Shown here piece by piece: positions 44,833 through 57,646 of a stretch of DNA of 64,000 nt; the stretch's first letter is position 1, and each line of letters opens with the position of its first letter. Location of the stretch: contig NC_083346.1 of NCBI RefSeq assembly GCF_019175385.1, forward strand, positions 83,404,543 through 83,468,542, in the 5' to 3' direction. Made by a program: the position numbers and the translations under genes. The stretch is from Lycium barbarum (lineage: Eukaryota > Streptophyta > Magnoliopsida > Solanales > Solanaceae). The notes beneath the pieces were generated by a model. That model made no database searches, was not told the DNA's origin, and saw nothing but the letters and a program-made list of their open reading frames with translations.

Positions 44833-47000
44833 CATTGGAAAGTTCAAGAAAAACTTAGAAGACAAGAAAAACAAAGCAAGAGAGGAGAAAGAGAAGAGGG
44901 TTTCGGGTTTGGAGTGCAAAAATAAGCCACAAAAATCTTGCTTCAAAAATTCATATTTTGTCGTTTTCCTACTAATTTGGGTACCCTCTTCAACTTGGTG
45001 TAGTTGTCTTGGAGGAAGAAGCACTTGGTTCCTCAATTTGATCACTAGTTCAAGTAAAGAAGACTAGAGAAAAAGGTAAGGATTCATTCCTTTTTATTGT
45101 GTTATGAAGTTTTGTTTGTGTTGTAGTATGTGAGAATGAGTTGATTGTACGGAAAAATAGAAGTTTACCAAGTGGATATGTATATAGGCATGTGGCCGTG
45201 TATATATATGTATGTGTATAATTGTAAGGTGTTGAATTTATATCATATTCTAGTTGTGGTTGGGATGAAATGCATCTTGGAAATGAAAATTGAATGAATT
45301 GGATAGTAGTTGGTAGTGGGGTGTTTGGCCGTGTGGTATGGGGTGTGCGGAATGGAAATGGATTAAGTTTGTCTAGTGTGTTAATTGTGTTATTGTGATT
45401 CTTGCAATGTAAATGAAAGTAAAACGATATGAGTTTGCTTTGAAATGGAATGTAGAAAACTTATGTCGTTTAAGTATGATTTTGCGACATTATGAAAATG
45501 AAGTTATTAGGTTGCTAATTATGACGGGTATTGATGAATTTGGAAGATGGAATCATGTTATGAATACGTAAGTCAAAGATTAGAAGTTTCGAATGCGTTA
45601 TGACTTTGGCGGAAAGTTTGTATATTATGTATATCGTATGAATATCTTGTGGAAAACGATATGAAATGCTTTTAAACTATGTTGTGGTAATCTAGATTGA
45701 TAATGAATGTGAAATTGTTGAGAATAGTTTGAAAGTTAAGGTTAAAGTAAAGGTTATGACATTATGTCGGCAAGTAGAACTAGTGTTGCCATATTGTGTT
45801 TCTAATGTTTGTTGTTGATGTTGATGTTGTTGCTTGGGTTGTTGTTGATGATTGTGAGCCGAGTTAAGTTCTCGGGGGTGCTATATGTATAGGGGAAGTG
45901 CTGCCGAAATTTCGGTAGACAAATAAGAATTGAATTGAATTGTAGCATCTATAACTTACAATTGGCAAACTTGACCATTTGCAGATTTTTGACGAAACGG
46001 GAAGTGAGTTTGGAAAGGCGTAAGGAGCTTGAAAGGTATGTAAAGCTATCCCGATCCTTCTTTTTGCATGTCTAAGTGTTTTAGGATCGGATTCGGGCCT
46101 CAAAAGACCTTCTTGGCCATCGGAATCCGCAAGAGAAAATCTCAGTTTTTCCTTCAGTAGAATTGAACCATTTTGATATGCTTTTCCTGAAAGTATGTAG
46201 ACTTCCTCTTAACTCCTTGAAAAGCTATAGAATGTCCGTAGAACCTTTATAGGTGACCCCATAAGCTTAAAGGGTGTAATTAGAGCCCACCGCCTTGCTT
46301 GTTCCGAGGTGGGCCCGCTATTCCCGGTTTTGCCCTTAATGTACTAAAGTCCCCTTTTTGAACGATTTTTGAAAGAAACGTTTCGACTACCCTTTTAATT
46401 ACCTAACTAATATGGTTTTAAATATCCCATTAAGTCTGATAAATTGTTTCGATACTCGAAACTCATTTACTATGATTCCTTCCGACTTCATCGGATCGGT
46501 TTGTCTTTGATATGCCTCATCGAGTCTATGGAAACATTTATGATATTTTACTTGCATTAGTTTCTCACGACTCCATTCGTGGATGCCCCAATGTTTCCCA
46601 CACTGAGCCCGGGCCAGGATATGTTGTCAAGCGTAATCCCCTGCATTGTTCGCCGTGCCTCGATGTGAGGGGGCAGGTATATGCGTACATGGGTTTGTGG
46701 AGTATGCTGTGCCATGTACGTTTGTTCTGATATGATTTACTATGGCCATCTGATATGACATATTATGTTACGGGGTTATGCCCCTATTCTGATTCTTCTG
46801 TGTTGTGGCACCAGCGTCGGGAGGGTGGCCACGTTCTGTCTGCCGAGTCCCTTGGCTGGGGCCGGATTTGATATGACATATGTTCTGTACACACTCTGCA
46901 TGTTTTGGAAATATGTATCTGACACTTTGGATTTTCCGTTTACTTTCTGTATGTTCTGCACCAGTTATGATTTTGTTTCTGCAACTCAGGCTTTACATAT

Positions 47001-47059
47001 TCAGTACATATTTCGTACTGACCCCCTTTCTTCGGGGGCTGCGTTTTCATGCCGCGCAG
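47001..47059 (+). other. LTR hairpin block HP1-HP3, B 5' LTR
   Basis: HP1 TCAGTAC/GTACTGA (47001-47021), HP2 CCCCC/GGGGG (47022-47038) and HP3 CTGCG/CGCAG (47039-47059) are contiguous and all perfect. HP4 GGCGGG/CCCGTC is at 47192-47210. Confidence 0.7.
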
Positions 47060-47554
47060 GTACCGACGACAGGTTTGTTGATCCGTCTGCTTAGGATCTC
47101 ATTCTGCTATTCTTGGAGCGCTCTTTTATTCAGAGCCATCTTTTGGTATAGTCTGTCACTCCTATATATGTGTATTCTCGTTCATGGGTACGGCGGGGCC
47201 CTGTCCCGTCATATGATTCTGTCGGTTTGTTAGAGGTCTGTGGACATGTTGTGGGTCGGGATCTTTCTGTACAGTGGGGTGCTTATGTTGTGTTTGGGCG
47301 ATCCCATTCGCCGCGGCGGCCGGTCCGCATATATGTAAATGTTGCTTTGTTGGCCCTGTGTGGCCTTTGTTGGTATTTTCTGCGTGCAGGATATATGGGA
47401 TAGTCCGTAAAACAAAGGAAACTCTGCCGAAATTTTTCTAAAAATTAGCTAAATTTGAAATAAAGCCTTGTCGGCTTCTGCCTTATACTAGAATGCGTTT
47501 GAGTGCCCAGATCGGGCACTAGTCATGGCCTACGGGGTTGGGTCGTGACAAAAG

Positions 47555-47566
47555 TGGTATCAGAGC
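47555..47566 (+). other. Primer binding site of element B
   Basis: TGGTATCAGAGC is a perfect initiator-Met-tRNA primer site four bases after the LTR. Confidence 0.95.
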
Positions 47567-47753
47567 GGTTTGTCCTCGGAATGTCTACAGACCGTGTCTA
47601 CTAGAGTCTTGTTTATCGGTGTGTTGTGCACCATACCTATAAACAGGAGGCTACAGGGCATTTAGGATACTACCCTTCTTTCTGTCTTAGATCGTGCGAT
47701 AGAGCTGTGTTATCAGGATGATTCCTCCCTAACGAATTGTTACATTTGCAGTT

Positions 47754-50700
47754 ATGCCTCCAAAAAAGGCGACAGCGGCCCAAAAGGCCAAGGCAGCAGC
47801 TGTGGGAGAGACTAGTCGGACCCAGAGGGTTACCAGGGCCCATGCTCATATTGATCCTAATATTTTGCCCCCGGCAGAGGGCTCTTCCACCCCGCCACAC
47901 GTAGAGGGTATTGGAGCAGCAGCGGCTGCAGGTCGAGGGGCCGCTCCACCGCCAGCTCCCGAGATTCCAGTACCTGAGCCTCCAGCTCCACGGCCAGGGA
48001 CTGAGGATCAGACTATGAGAGAGGCAGTCCAACTATTGACTAGACTTGTGGCAGAACAGGTTCAGGGGCACGGACTGAGAGGTGACCGGGCATACAGGCG
48101 TGACAGTTCGAGAGCCCGTGAGTTCTTGACTTGTGGCCCTCCAGAGTTCTTCGGGACAAAGCCCGAGGAGGATCCCGAGGAGTTCATCAGGAAGATGCGG
48201 CGCACCTTACAGTTTATTAATGCTTCCGCGACAGAGTCAGTCACATTGGCTTCTTACCGGTTGTTTGATATAGAGTCAAATTGGTACGAGTCATGGGAGT
48301 TATCCAGAGGCGACGACGCTCCCCCAGCAGTTTGGGATGATTTTTCTCAGGCTTTTCATAGCCACTTTCTGCCTCCGGAGTTACGGCGGGCCAAGGCTGA
48401 CAGATTCTTATTACTGAGGCAGAGGGGCCGCAGTGTTCGAGAGTATAGTATGGAGTTCGACTCATTGGCCCGATACGCACCTGCTGTGGTAGCTACTATG
48501 GCTGACAGGATGCACAGGTACATTATGGGGCTGGACCGTTATTTTGTCGATAGTTGTTTGGTATTGGCTGCTCAGCCCGGCATAGATATTGCTCGGATTC
48601 AGGCCCACGCCCAGGGCATGGAGGACCGTCATAGGGAGCGTCAGCCGGATAGGAGCCAGGATCGGAGACAGCCCAAGAGGGCCAGATCATTTGGGTATTC
48701 TGGAGATTCTCGGGGCAGGTAGCCTCAGCAGCCGCAGCAGCCTAGCAGACATCTATCCCAGCTGGCATAGAGCGCACCTCCACAGCCTACAGGTCGCAGA
48801 TTTGATAGCCCAGGTTATTCAGGAGCAGGTCAGAGCTCCAGGGCTTCAGGTTCGCGGACAGACAGGGGTTCTGGTCAGACGAGGCCACCTAGGCCTCAGT
48901 GTTCTTATTGTGGCAGATACCATCCTGGGGAGTGCTACAGAGCCACCGGTGCATGTTTTTCTTGTGGCCGTCAGGGCCATTCTGTGAGAGATTGCCCGTA
49001 TAAGGGTAGTTCGTGTGGTGCAGCGCAGCCTACCGGATCAGCCGCCGGGTCTTCATCTTCATCAGTGGCTATGCGCCCTACGGGGTCAGGTACTTCAGCA
49101 CCAGCGGGTCGCGGCAGAGGCCGTGGTGGAGCTTCTAGTACTAGCGGTCCTTCGAACCGCATTTATGCTCTGTCCAGCCGCCAGGATCAGGAGGCATCGC
49201 CTAATGTCGTTACAGGTACATTATTGGTTTTCTCTCGGTCTGTGTATGCATTGATTGATCCAGGTTCGACTTTGTCATATATTTCGCCTCTGGTTGCTTG
49301 TAAAATTGGTATAACATCTGAACCTATAGAGCCGTTTGAGGTAGCCACACCGATTGGGGACTTTATTGTAGCAAAACAGGTATATAAGAACTGTTTTGTA
49401 ATTGTATGTGGTCGTGACACTAAGGCAGATCTGGTGGAGTTAGATATGGTCGAGTTCGATGTTATTATGGGAATGGACTGGCTAGCCTCCTGTTATGCTA
49501 ATGTTGATTGCCAAAATAAGGTAGTTCATTTCCAGTTTCCTGGGGAGCCAGTTATAGAATGGGCCGGTAATACAGCATCGCCGAAAGGTAAGTTTATTTC
49601 ATACCTTAAGGCAAAGAAAATGATCAGAAAGGGTTATTTTTATCATCTGGTTCGGGTACAAGACTTGACAGCAGAAACGCCGACTCTTCAGTCAGTTCCC
49701 GTGGTTAATGAATTTCCAGATGTGTTCCCAGAAGAGCTTCCAGGCCTTCCTCCAGAGCGGGAGATAGATTTTACTATTGATTTGCTTCCAGATACTCAGC
49801 CGATATCTATTCCCCCGTACAGAATGGCACCGGCAGAATTGAAAGAACTGAAAGAGCAGTTGAAGGATCTGTTAGAAAAAGGCTTCATTAGACCCAGCAC
49901 TTCGCCTTGGGGAGCCCCGGTATTATTTGTGCGTAAGAAAGACGGGTCGTTGCGTATGTGTATTGATTATCGACAGCTGAATAAGGTAACCATAAAGAAT
50001 AAGTACCCCCTCCCCAGAATTGACGATTTGTTTGATCAGTTGCAGGGCGCCAAGTATTTTTCGAAGATAGATCTTCGGTCTGGCTATCATCAGGTACGGG
50101 TACGGGAGGCCGATATTCCTAAGACAGTATTCCGGACCAGATATGGGCATTATGAATTCAGAGTTATGTCTTTTGGGCTGACAAATGCTCCTGCGGTATT
50201 CATGGATCTAATGAACCGGGTATTCAGGCCATTCTTGGATATGTTCGTAATTGTATTTATCGATGACATCCTGGTCTATTCTCGGTCTGAGGCAGAGCAC
50301 GCGGATCATATGAGAGCGGTATTAGGGGTACTTCGGCATCCGAAATTATATGCAAAATTTTCTAAATGTGAATTCTGGCTGGCTTCAGTGGCATTCCTGG
50401 GCCATATTATTGCAGCTGATGGTGTCCGGGTGGATACACAGAAGATTGATGCCGTGAAAAATTGGCCCAGACCCACGACGCCCACAGAGGTACGTAGTTT
50501 CCTGGGGTTAGCAGGCTATTACTGAAGATTTGTGGAAAAGTTTTCTTCGATTTCAGCGCCTTTGACAAGGCTAACTCAGAAGGGAGCCAAGTTCCAGTGG
50601 ACTGATGCTTGTGAACGAAGCTTCCAGTTGCTGAAAGAGAAGCTGACTACAGCCCCAGTTCTGACTCTTCCAGAGGGACCCGATGGATATGTTATTTATT

Positions 50701-52673
50701 GTGACGTTTCTGGCGTGGGATTGGGCTGTGTATTGATGCAGCACGGCAGAGTTATAGCTTATGCTTCTCGGCAATTGAAAAAGCCTGAAAAGAATTATCC
50801 TACTCACGATCTGGAGCTTGCAGCGGTGATCCATGCCCTGAAGATATGGAGACATTATTTATATGGCATTCATGTTGATATCTATACAGATCATAAGAGT
50901 CTCCAGTATATTTTTAGGCAGAAAGAGCTTAATTTGCGGCAGCGGAGGTGGCTGGAGCTCCTGAAAGACTATGATGTGGATATTCTGTATCATCCGGGAA
51001 AGGCTAATGTTGTTGCAGATGCGCTTAGCCGGAAATCTATGGGAAGCTTGGTCGATTTACAGCCAGACAGGAGAGAGATAGTACGTGACATTCATCAGTT
51101 GGCTAATCTTGGGGTTCGTCTGGCCGATTCTGGAGGTACACGGATTTCTGTCCGAGGGGTTTCTGAATCATCTATTCAGGAAGATATCAAACGGCATCAA
51201 TATGAAGATCCTGTTTTGGCACGATACAGAGACACAACCAATGATAAGGAGAAGGCTCCGTTCGAGTTCACTCCGGACGAGACTTTATTATTCAGGGGCA
51301 GGTTTTGTGTACCTGATATTGCAGGTCTTCGGCAGCAGGTTATGAGCGAGGCACATTATGCTCGCTATTCGGTCCATTATGGGTCTACGAAGATGTACCA
51401 TGATCTCCGATGCTTATACTGGAGGGACGGTATGAAACGGGATATCGCAAAATTCATCGCCCAGTGCCCAAATTGTCAGCAGGTCAAAATTGAACACCAG
51501 AAACCGGGTGGACTGTTGCAGGAAATGGAAATTCCGACGTGGAAGTGGGAGATCATTAATATGGACTTCATTACAGGGTTGCCTCGCACTCCACGGAAGT
51601 ATGATTCCATCTGGGTTATTGTTGATAGGCTGACGAAATCAGCCCATTTGCTCCCCGTCAGGACTACTTATTCCGCCGAGGATTATGCCAGGATTTATAT
51701 TAAAGAAATAGTGAAGCTTCATGGAGTTCCTATATCTATTATCACTGACAGAGGTGCTCAGTTCACGACGAACTTCTGGAGATCTTTTCAGGAAGGATTA
51801 GGGACTCAGCTGAGCCTGAGCATAGCTTTCCATCCTTAGAGTGACGGACAGGCTGAGCGCACTATCCAGACGCTTGAAGATATGTTGCGAGCCTGTGTTA
51901 TTGATTTCAGAGGTAGCTGGGAGGATCACTTGCCATTGATTGAATTTTCTTATAATAACAGCTACCATTCCAGCATCCAGATGGCTCCGTACGAGGCTTT
52001 ATATGGTAGGAAATGCAGGTCACCTATCGGCTGGTTTGATATTGGCGAGACAGAATTAATCGGCCCAGATATGATCCAGCAGGCCGTTGATAAGGTGAAA
52101 CTTATTCGGGAACGACTATTGGCAGCCCAGAGTCGACAGAAATCATACGCTGACAAACGACGTCGTCCTTTGGAATTCCAGGTTGGTGATTGGGTATTTC
52201 TAAAGGTATCGCCTATGAAAGGCGTAATGCGGTTCGGCAGAAAGGGTAAGCTTAGTCCGCGTTATATTGGGCCTTATCTGATCGTGCGGAAAATTGGAAA
52301 TGTCGCCTATGAGTTAGACCTGCCATCTGATTTGGAAGCAGTACATCCGGTATTCCATGTGTCTATGCTCCGCAAAAGCAATGGTGATCCCTCCAGAATA
52401 TTCCCTGCGGATGATATTCAGGTGACGGAGCAGTTATCTTATGAGGAGCAGCCCGTAGCTATTTTGGACCGTCAGGTACGGAGGCTCCGTAATAAGGATG
52501 TAGCCTCTGTTAAGGTACTGTGGCGGAACGAGAATAGGGAGGAAATGACCTGGGAGTCCGAGGAAGAAATGAAGAAGAAATATCCTCATCCGTTCCCTAT
52601 GCCCACAGGTAACCTTGAATCCCTACTTAATTTCATTTCAATGCTAATCGTATGTCATATGTGTTGCTTGTAA
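47754..52673 (+). pseudogene. Element B gag-pol polyprotein, full length with four nonsense codons
   Basis: One frame of 1640 codons starts at MPPKKATAAQKAK, like the other copies. Domains by approximate residue: capsid gag 120-290; zinc knuckles 378-413 ([26 protein letters not shown]); aspartic protease ALIDPGS near 497; RT 680-925 with FIDDILVYS; RNase H 925-1060 (CDVS, DLELAAV, YTDHKSL); integrase zinc region 1195-1245 (CPNCQ); DDE core 1262-1375 ([21 protein letters not shown]); GRKGKLSPRYIGPY; chromodomain-like tail 1563-1615 (AILDRQVRRLRNKDVASVKV). Stops are TAG 48720, TAG 48768, TGA 50523 and TAG 51837; each fits one C-to-T change in a CAG or CGA codon when compared with related copies. 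Every catalytic motif is intact, but no full polyprotein can be translated. Confidence 0.95.
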
Positions 52674-52754
52674 CCATGAACTCCCCCAAAGTGTTTTCAA
52701 ACCCTATAAGATTAATTTTGCATTCGAGGACGAATGTTCTAAAGGGGGGGAGGA
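52674..52754 (+). other. Element B 3' UTR, pre-PPT hairpin and polypurine tract
   Basis: CATTCG (52721-52726) pairs with CGAATG (52731-52736), and the purine tract AAAGGGGGGGAGGA (52741-52754) directly precedes the LTR. This 3' UTR is shorter than in A and lacks the GGGGAAACTCTGCC module, which instead sits near the LTR end. Confidence 0.85.
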
Positions 52755-55700
52755 TGTTATATCCCGTGTTTTCACACCTTTGGAAAATTGGAAATAATTT
52801 GGACTTGTATTAAATAAGGTCATAACTGAATTTATGTAACCCTTGAGTTGTTATGAAAGAATATTAATATGGAAGTGTCGAGGAACGCTAAGGGCAAATT
52901 TGGGATTTCGAAAATTAGTTTCGGGAATTACAAAACGGGAATTATAATCCATTGGGCCCAAATAATTGAAAGAAAAATTTGGGCCCAACTCAAATGGGGT
53001 GGCCGGCCAACATACTTGGCCCAAACCCAAGTCACATGGCAACCATGTGACAATTTAATTAAGGGGCTATTATATACATTGGAAAGTTCAAGAAAAACTT
53101 AGAAGACAAGAAAAACAAAGCAAGAGAGGAGAAAGAGAAGAGGGTTTCGGGTTTGGAGTGCAACAATAAGCCAAAAAAATCTTGCTTCAAAAATTCATAT
53201 TTTGTGGTTTTCCTACTAATTTGGGTAGCCTCTTCAACTTGGTGTAGTTGTTTTGGAGGAAGAAGCACTTGGTTCCTCAATTTGATCACTAGTTCAAGTA
53301 AAGAAGACTAGAGAAAAAGGTAAGGATTCATTCCTTTTTATTGTGTTATGAAGTTTTGTTTGTGTTGTAGTATGTGAGAATGAGTTGATTGTACGGAAAA
53401 ATAGAAGTTTACCAAGTGGATATGTATATAGGCATGTGGCCGTGTATATATATGTATGTGTATAATTGTAAGGTGTTGAATTTATATCATATTCTAGTTG
53501 TGGTTGGGATGAAATGCATCTTGGAAATGAAAATTGAATGAATTGGATAGTAGTTGGTAGTGGGGTGTTTGGCCGTGTGGTATGGGGTGTGCGGAATGGA
53601 AATGGATTAAGTTTGTCTAGTGTGTTAATTGTGTTATTGTGATTCTTGCAATGTAAATGAAAGTAAAACGATATGAGTTTGCTTTGAAATGGAATGTAGA
53701 AAACTTATGTCGTTTAAGTATGATTTTGCGACATTATGAAAATGAAGTTATTAGGTTGCAAATTATGACGGGTATTGATGAATTTGGAAGATGGAATCAT
53801 GTTATGAATACGTAAGTCAAAGATTAGAAGTTTCGAATGCGTTATGACTTTGGCGGAAAGTTTGTATATTATGTATATCGTATGAATATCTTGTGGAAAA
53901 CGATATGAAATGCTTTTAAACTATGTTGTGGTAATCTAGATTGATAATGAATGTGAAATTGTTGAGAATAGTTTGAAAGTTAAGGTTAAAGTAAAGGTTA
54001 TGACATTATGTCGGCAAGTAGAACTAGTGTTGCCATATTGTGTTTCTAATGTTTGTTGTTGATGTTGATGTTTTTGCTTGGGTTGTTGTTGATGATTGTG
54101 AGCCGAGTTAAGTTCTCGGGGGTGCTATATATATAGGGGAAGTGCTGCCGAAATTTCGGTAGACAAATAAGAGTTGAATTGAATTGTAGCATCTATAACT
54201 TACAATTGGCAAACTTGACCATTTGCAGATTTTTGACGAAACGGAAAGTGAGTTTGGAAAGGCGTAAGGAGCTTGAAAGGTATGTAAAGCTACCCCGATC
54301 CTTCTTTTGGCATGTCTAAGTGTTTTAGGATCGGATTCGGGCCTCAAAAGAACTTCTTGGCCATCGGAATCCGCAAGAGAAAATCTCAGTTTTTCCTTCA
54401 GTACAATTGAACCATTTTGATATGCTTTTCCTGAAAGTATGTAGACTTCCTCTAAACTCCTTGAAAAGCTATAGAATGTCCGTAGAACCTTTATAGGTGA
54501 CCCCATAAGCTTAAAGGGCGTAATTTGAGCCCACCGCCTTGCTTGTTCCGAGGTGGGCCCGTTATTCCCGGTTTTGCCCTTAATGTACTAAAGTCCCCTT
54601 TTTGAACGATTTTTGAAAGAAACGTTTCGACTACCCTTTTAATTACCTAACTAATATGGTTTTAAATATTCCATTAAGTCTGATAAATTGTTTCGATACT
54701 CGAAACTCATTTACTATGATTCCTTCCGACTTCATCGGATCAGTTTGTCTTTGATATGCCTCATCGAGTCTATGGAAACATTTATGATATTTTACTTGCA
54801 TTAGTTTCTCACGACTCTATTCGTGGATGCCCCAATGTTTCCCACACTGATCCCGGGCCAGGATATGTTGTCAAGCGTAATCCCCTGCATTGTTCGCCGT
54901 GCCTCGATGTGAGGGGGCAGGTATATGCGTACATGGGTTTGTGGAGTATGCTGTGCCATGTACGTTTGTTCTGATATGATTTACTATGGCCATCTGATAT
55001 GACATATTATGTTACGGGGTTATGCCCCTATTCTGATTCTTCTGTGTTGTGGCACCAGCGTCGGGAGGGTGGCCACGTTCTGTCTGCCGAGTCCCTTGGC
55101 TGGGGCCGGATTTGATATGACATATGTTCTGTACACACTCTGCATGTTTTGGAAATATGTATCTGACACTTTGGATTTTCCGTTTACTTTCTGTATGTTC
55201 TGCACCAGTTATGATTTTGTTTCTGCAACTCAGGCTTTACATATTCAGTACATATTTCGTACTGACCCCCTTTCTTCGGGGGCTGCGTTTTCATGCCGCG
55301 CAGGTACCGACGACAGGTTTGCTGATCCGTCTGCTTAGGATCTCATTCTGCTATTCTTGGAGCGCTCTTTTATTCAGAGCCATCTTTTGGTATAGTCTGT
55401 CACTCCTATATATGTATATTCTCGTTCATGGGTACGGCGGGGCCATGTCCCGTCATATGATTCTGTCGGGTTGTTAGAGGTCTGTGGACATGTTGTGGGT
55501 CGGGATCTTTCTGTACAGTGGGGTGCTTATGTTGTGTTTGGACGATCCCATTCGCCGCGGCGGCCGGTCCGCATATATGTAAATGTTGCTTTGTTGGCCC
55601 TGTGTGGCCTTTGTTGGTATTTTCTGCGTGCAGGATATATGGGATAGTCCGTAAAACAAAGGAAACTCTGCCGAAATTTTTCTAAAAATTAGCTAAATTT

Positions 55701-55794
55701 GAAATAAAACCTTGTCGGCTTCTGCCATATACTAGAATGCGTTTGAGTGCCCAGATCGGGCACTAGTCATGGCCTACGGGGTTGGGTCGTGACA
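52755..55794 (+). mobile_element. Element B 3' LTR
   Basis: It is 3040 bp and aligns without gaps to the 5' LTR at an offset of 8244. The hairpin block is at 55245-55303 and HP4 at about 55436-55454 (one loop change). It ends next to the ATCAA duplication. Confidence 0.97.
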
Positions 55795-55799
55795 ATCAA

Positions 55800-57412
55800 T
55801 AACACGAAATCCATGAGGCGAAGTGTATGAAACCTAGCTAAAGTTCATCTATCTCAAGAAAACCCAAGAGGAGTGAAGTAGGGTTTTGATGCTAGAGGAG
55901 TAATTCCATTCAAGGCTTGTTCAACAATCATCTAAGGTAAGTTTCATGACTAAACCATGTTGTTTCAGCTATTGGAAGGGTAAGATACTTGAATTGTAGA
56001 AAGACATAGGAAATGGGTCATTAATGAGTGAATAGTGTCATGGTGGGATGGTAGTTGGATTGAATCATGAACGTTGGTGTGTTGTGATTATGAATACGTT
56101 ATAAATGAAATTTAGGCCATGAAATAAGTATTATATATGAGGAAATGCGATAGTAAGCTATAACCATAAATGTGGAGAAATTGAAAAGAAATGGTGGATT
56201 GTGGTCAATGTATATAAATGATGATTGTTGATTGTAATATTGTGAATGTTGTTGTGAGAGTTTGGGAGTTGACATACAATATGGGTAAAGTAGTATAAAC
56301 AAAGGAAGTGCTTCCCAATTTTCCCTAGAAATAGTCACGCGTCCTTATAATCGACTTAACTAACGTTAGTGCGAATTCTCTCTTGAAGGTGAAAACGTGA
56401 TATCGAAGGAGAACAAGAAAGCGATAGCTTAGTTAAACATCAAAGGTATGTGAGGCTAGTCCTTTCTTTCTAATGGCATGAATCTTATAGCATGATTTTC
56501 TTTCCTCTTCGTGAGTTCCTATATTTCGGAATGCTAAAAGCCTATACCCATAAATGGCTATATAAGATAAGAGATATGACAGGATGATGCCATAATGATA
56601 ATGATGTTATTTATTGCTTACATTCACCTTATGTGCTAATTCCTTCAAGGTGAGGCAAAATGTCAATGATTGCTCCAAAATGAGATCGGGGGATCACGAC
56701 CTTACGTCACCCCGATAAAGTATAGTCGATCTTGAGCCTTGTGCATGTACTATGATAAGATAAGCATACTATGATGACGATATTATGATAAGCATGTCAT
56801 GATGATGATGATATAACACCGCGCCTATATGGCCGGGCAGTCACCACTAAGGCGGGCAGCTATACACCATGCCTAAATGGCATGGGAAGACACCACTAGT
56901 GGGCGGCATGAGATGATACCCCGGACGCGGGAGGCCTGGACGCAGGCTAATGATATAATAATCACACCCTACCTATATGGACAGGCAGCTTATACATTTA
57001 TGCATACATGACATGATGATCATTATGAGTAAGCCAGCATACATTATTTCCTTTGTACTTGACAGTCAGATATAAATGTTCCATATTGATATCTCCCTTT
57101 GTATCATTGTCTTATTTCATTGTTTATGCCTCTCATACTCAGTACAATGTTCGTACTGACGTCCGTTTTCTTTGGACGCTGTGTTCATGCCCACGGGTAG
57201 ACAAGGAGGAGAGCTTGATCCTGATTCGTAGAAGCTAGTAGCTGATTGAGAGCACTCCATTGTTCGGAGGTGCTTATGATAATTCTTTTGTGTATATTCG
57301 TGTATATGTATTTTTGAGCATGATGGGGTCTTGTCCCAACCTTATGTTTAGCACTCCAGTAGAGGCTCGTAGATTAGCAGTGTGGGTTAGATGGTCTCAC
57401 GAGATTTCTACG

Positions 57413-57460
<48 letters not shown>

Positions 57461-57646
57461 TATTTTGATGGCCTAAAGGCTTGTGTGTATAAAAGTATTG
57501 TATGTTCTCAAATGAAAGACGATTTTCTCATGAGTCAAGTATAAAATTGATAAAGGAGCATTAAATGAGCATGATGAGTAATAGAACGAGCGGTGCTCGG
57601 TGATTAGCTCCGGGTACCCATCGCGGCCCCTAGTTGGGGCGTGACA
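55800..57646 (+). mobile_element. Element A 3' LTR, second part
   Basis: It matches 24055-25839. The hairpin block is at 57139-57190 with perfect HP1; HP4 is broken here (GATGGGG against CCCAAC). A (TA)n run at about 57413-57460 is much longer than in the 5' LTR. Confidence 0.95.
57413..57460. repeat. (TA)n microsatellite, A 3' LTR
   Basis: Expanded TA run. The 5' LTR has only a short TATATATATA at about 25638. Confidence 0.9.

Larger units (their letters stand above)
44511..47550 (+). mobile_element. Element B 5' LTR
   Basis: It starts TGTTATATCCCG and ends GGGTCGTGACA. The U3 holds two GGGCCCA palindromes (about 44719 and 44747), the inverted repeat GTCACATGG/CCATGTGAC (about 44787-44807) and a TATATA box (44827-44832). 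Downstream are the CCGAAATTTCGG module (45889-45920), the hairpin block (47001-47059), HP4 (47192-47210) and a second module copy near the end (47414-47445). No reading frame is conserved apart from frames shared through LTR identity. Confidence 0.97.
44511..55794 (+). mobile_element. Element B: nearly intact Ty3/gypsy chromovirus
   Basis: This 11,284-bp element has two LTRs of exactly 3040 bp, primer site, one gag-pol frame and polypurine tract, flanked by perfect ATCAA duplications (44506-44510 and 55795-55799). By eye about 33 substitutions separate the LTRs. Four in-frame stops are the only obvious coding damage. It is the youngest element in the window. Confidence 0.98.
23416..57646 (+). 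mobile_element. Element A: Ty3/gypsy chromovirus with two nested insertions
   Basis: It spans 5' LTR, gag-pol, polypurine tract and 3' LTR. Flanking copies CTTGA (23411-23415) and ATTGA (57647-57651) match at four of five bases, and the related sequence at 5703-5870 gives the empty site. Without the CACTA element and B it would be about 10.1 kb. By eye about 37 of 630 aligned bases differ in the first part of the two LTRs. All open frames are broken, so A is inactive. Confidence 0.93.

Noticed and set aside
46765..47233. Overlapping 109- and 117-codon frames repeated at 55009-55477
   Set aside because: They recur only because the two B LTRs are nearly identical, and they overlap the conserved hairpin block in two frames. 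B' has different frames there (14520-14907).
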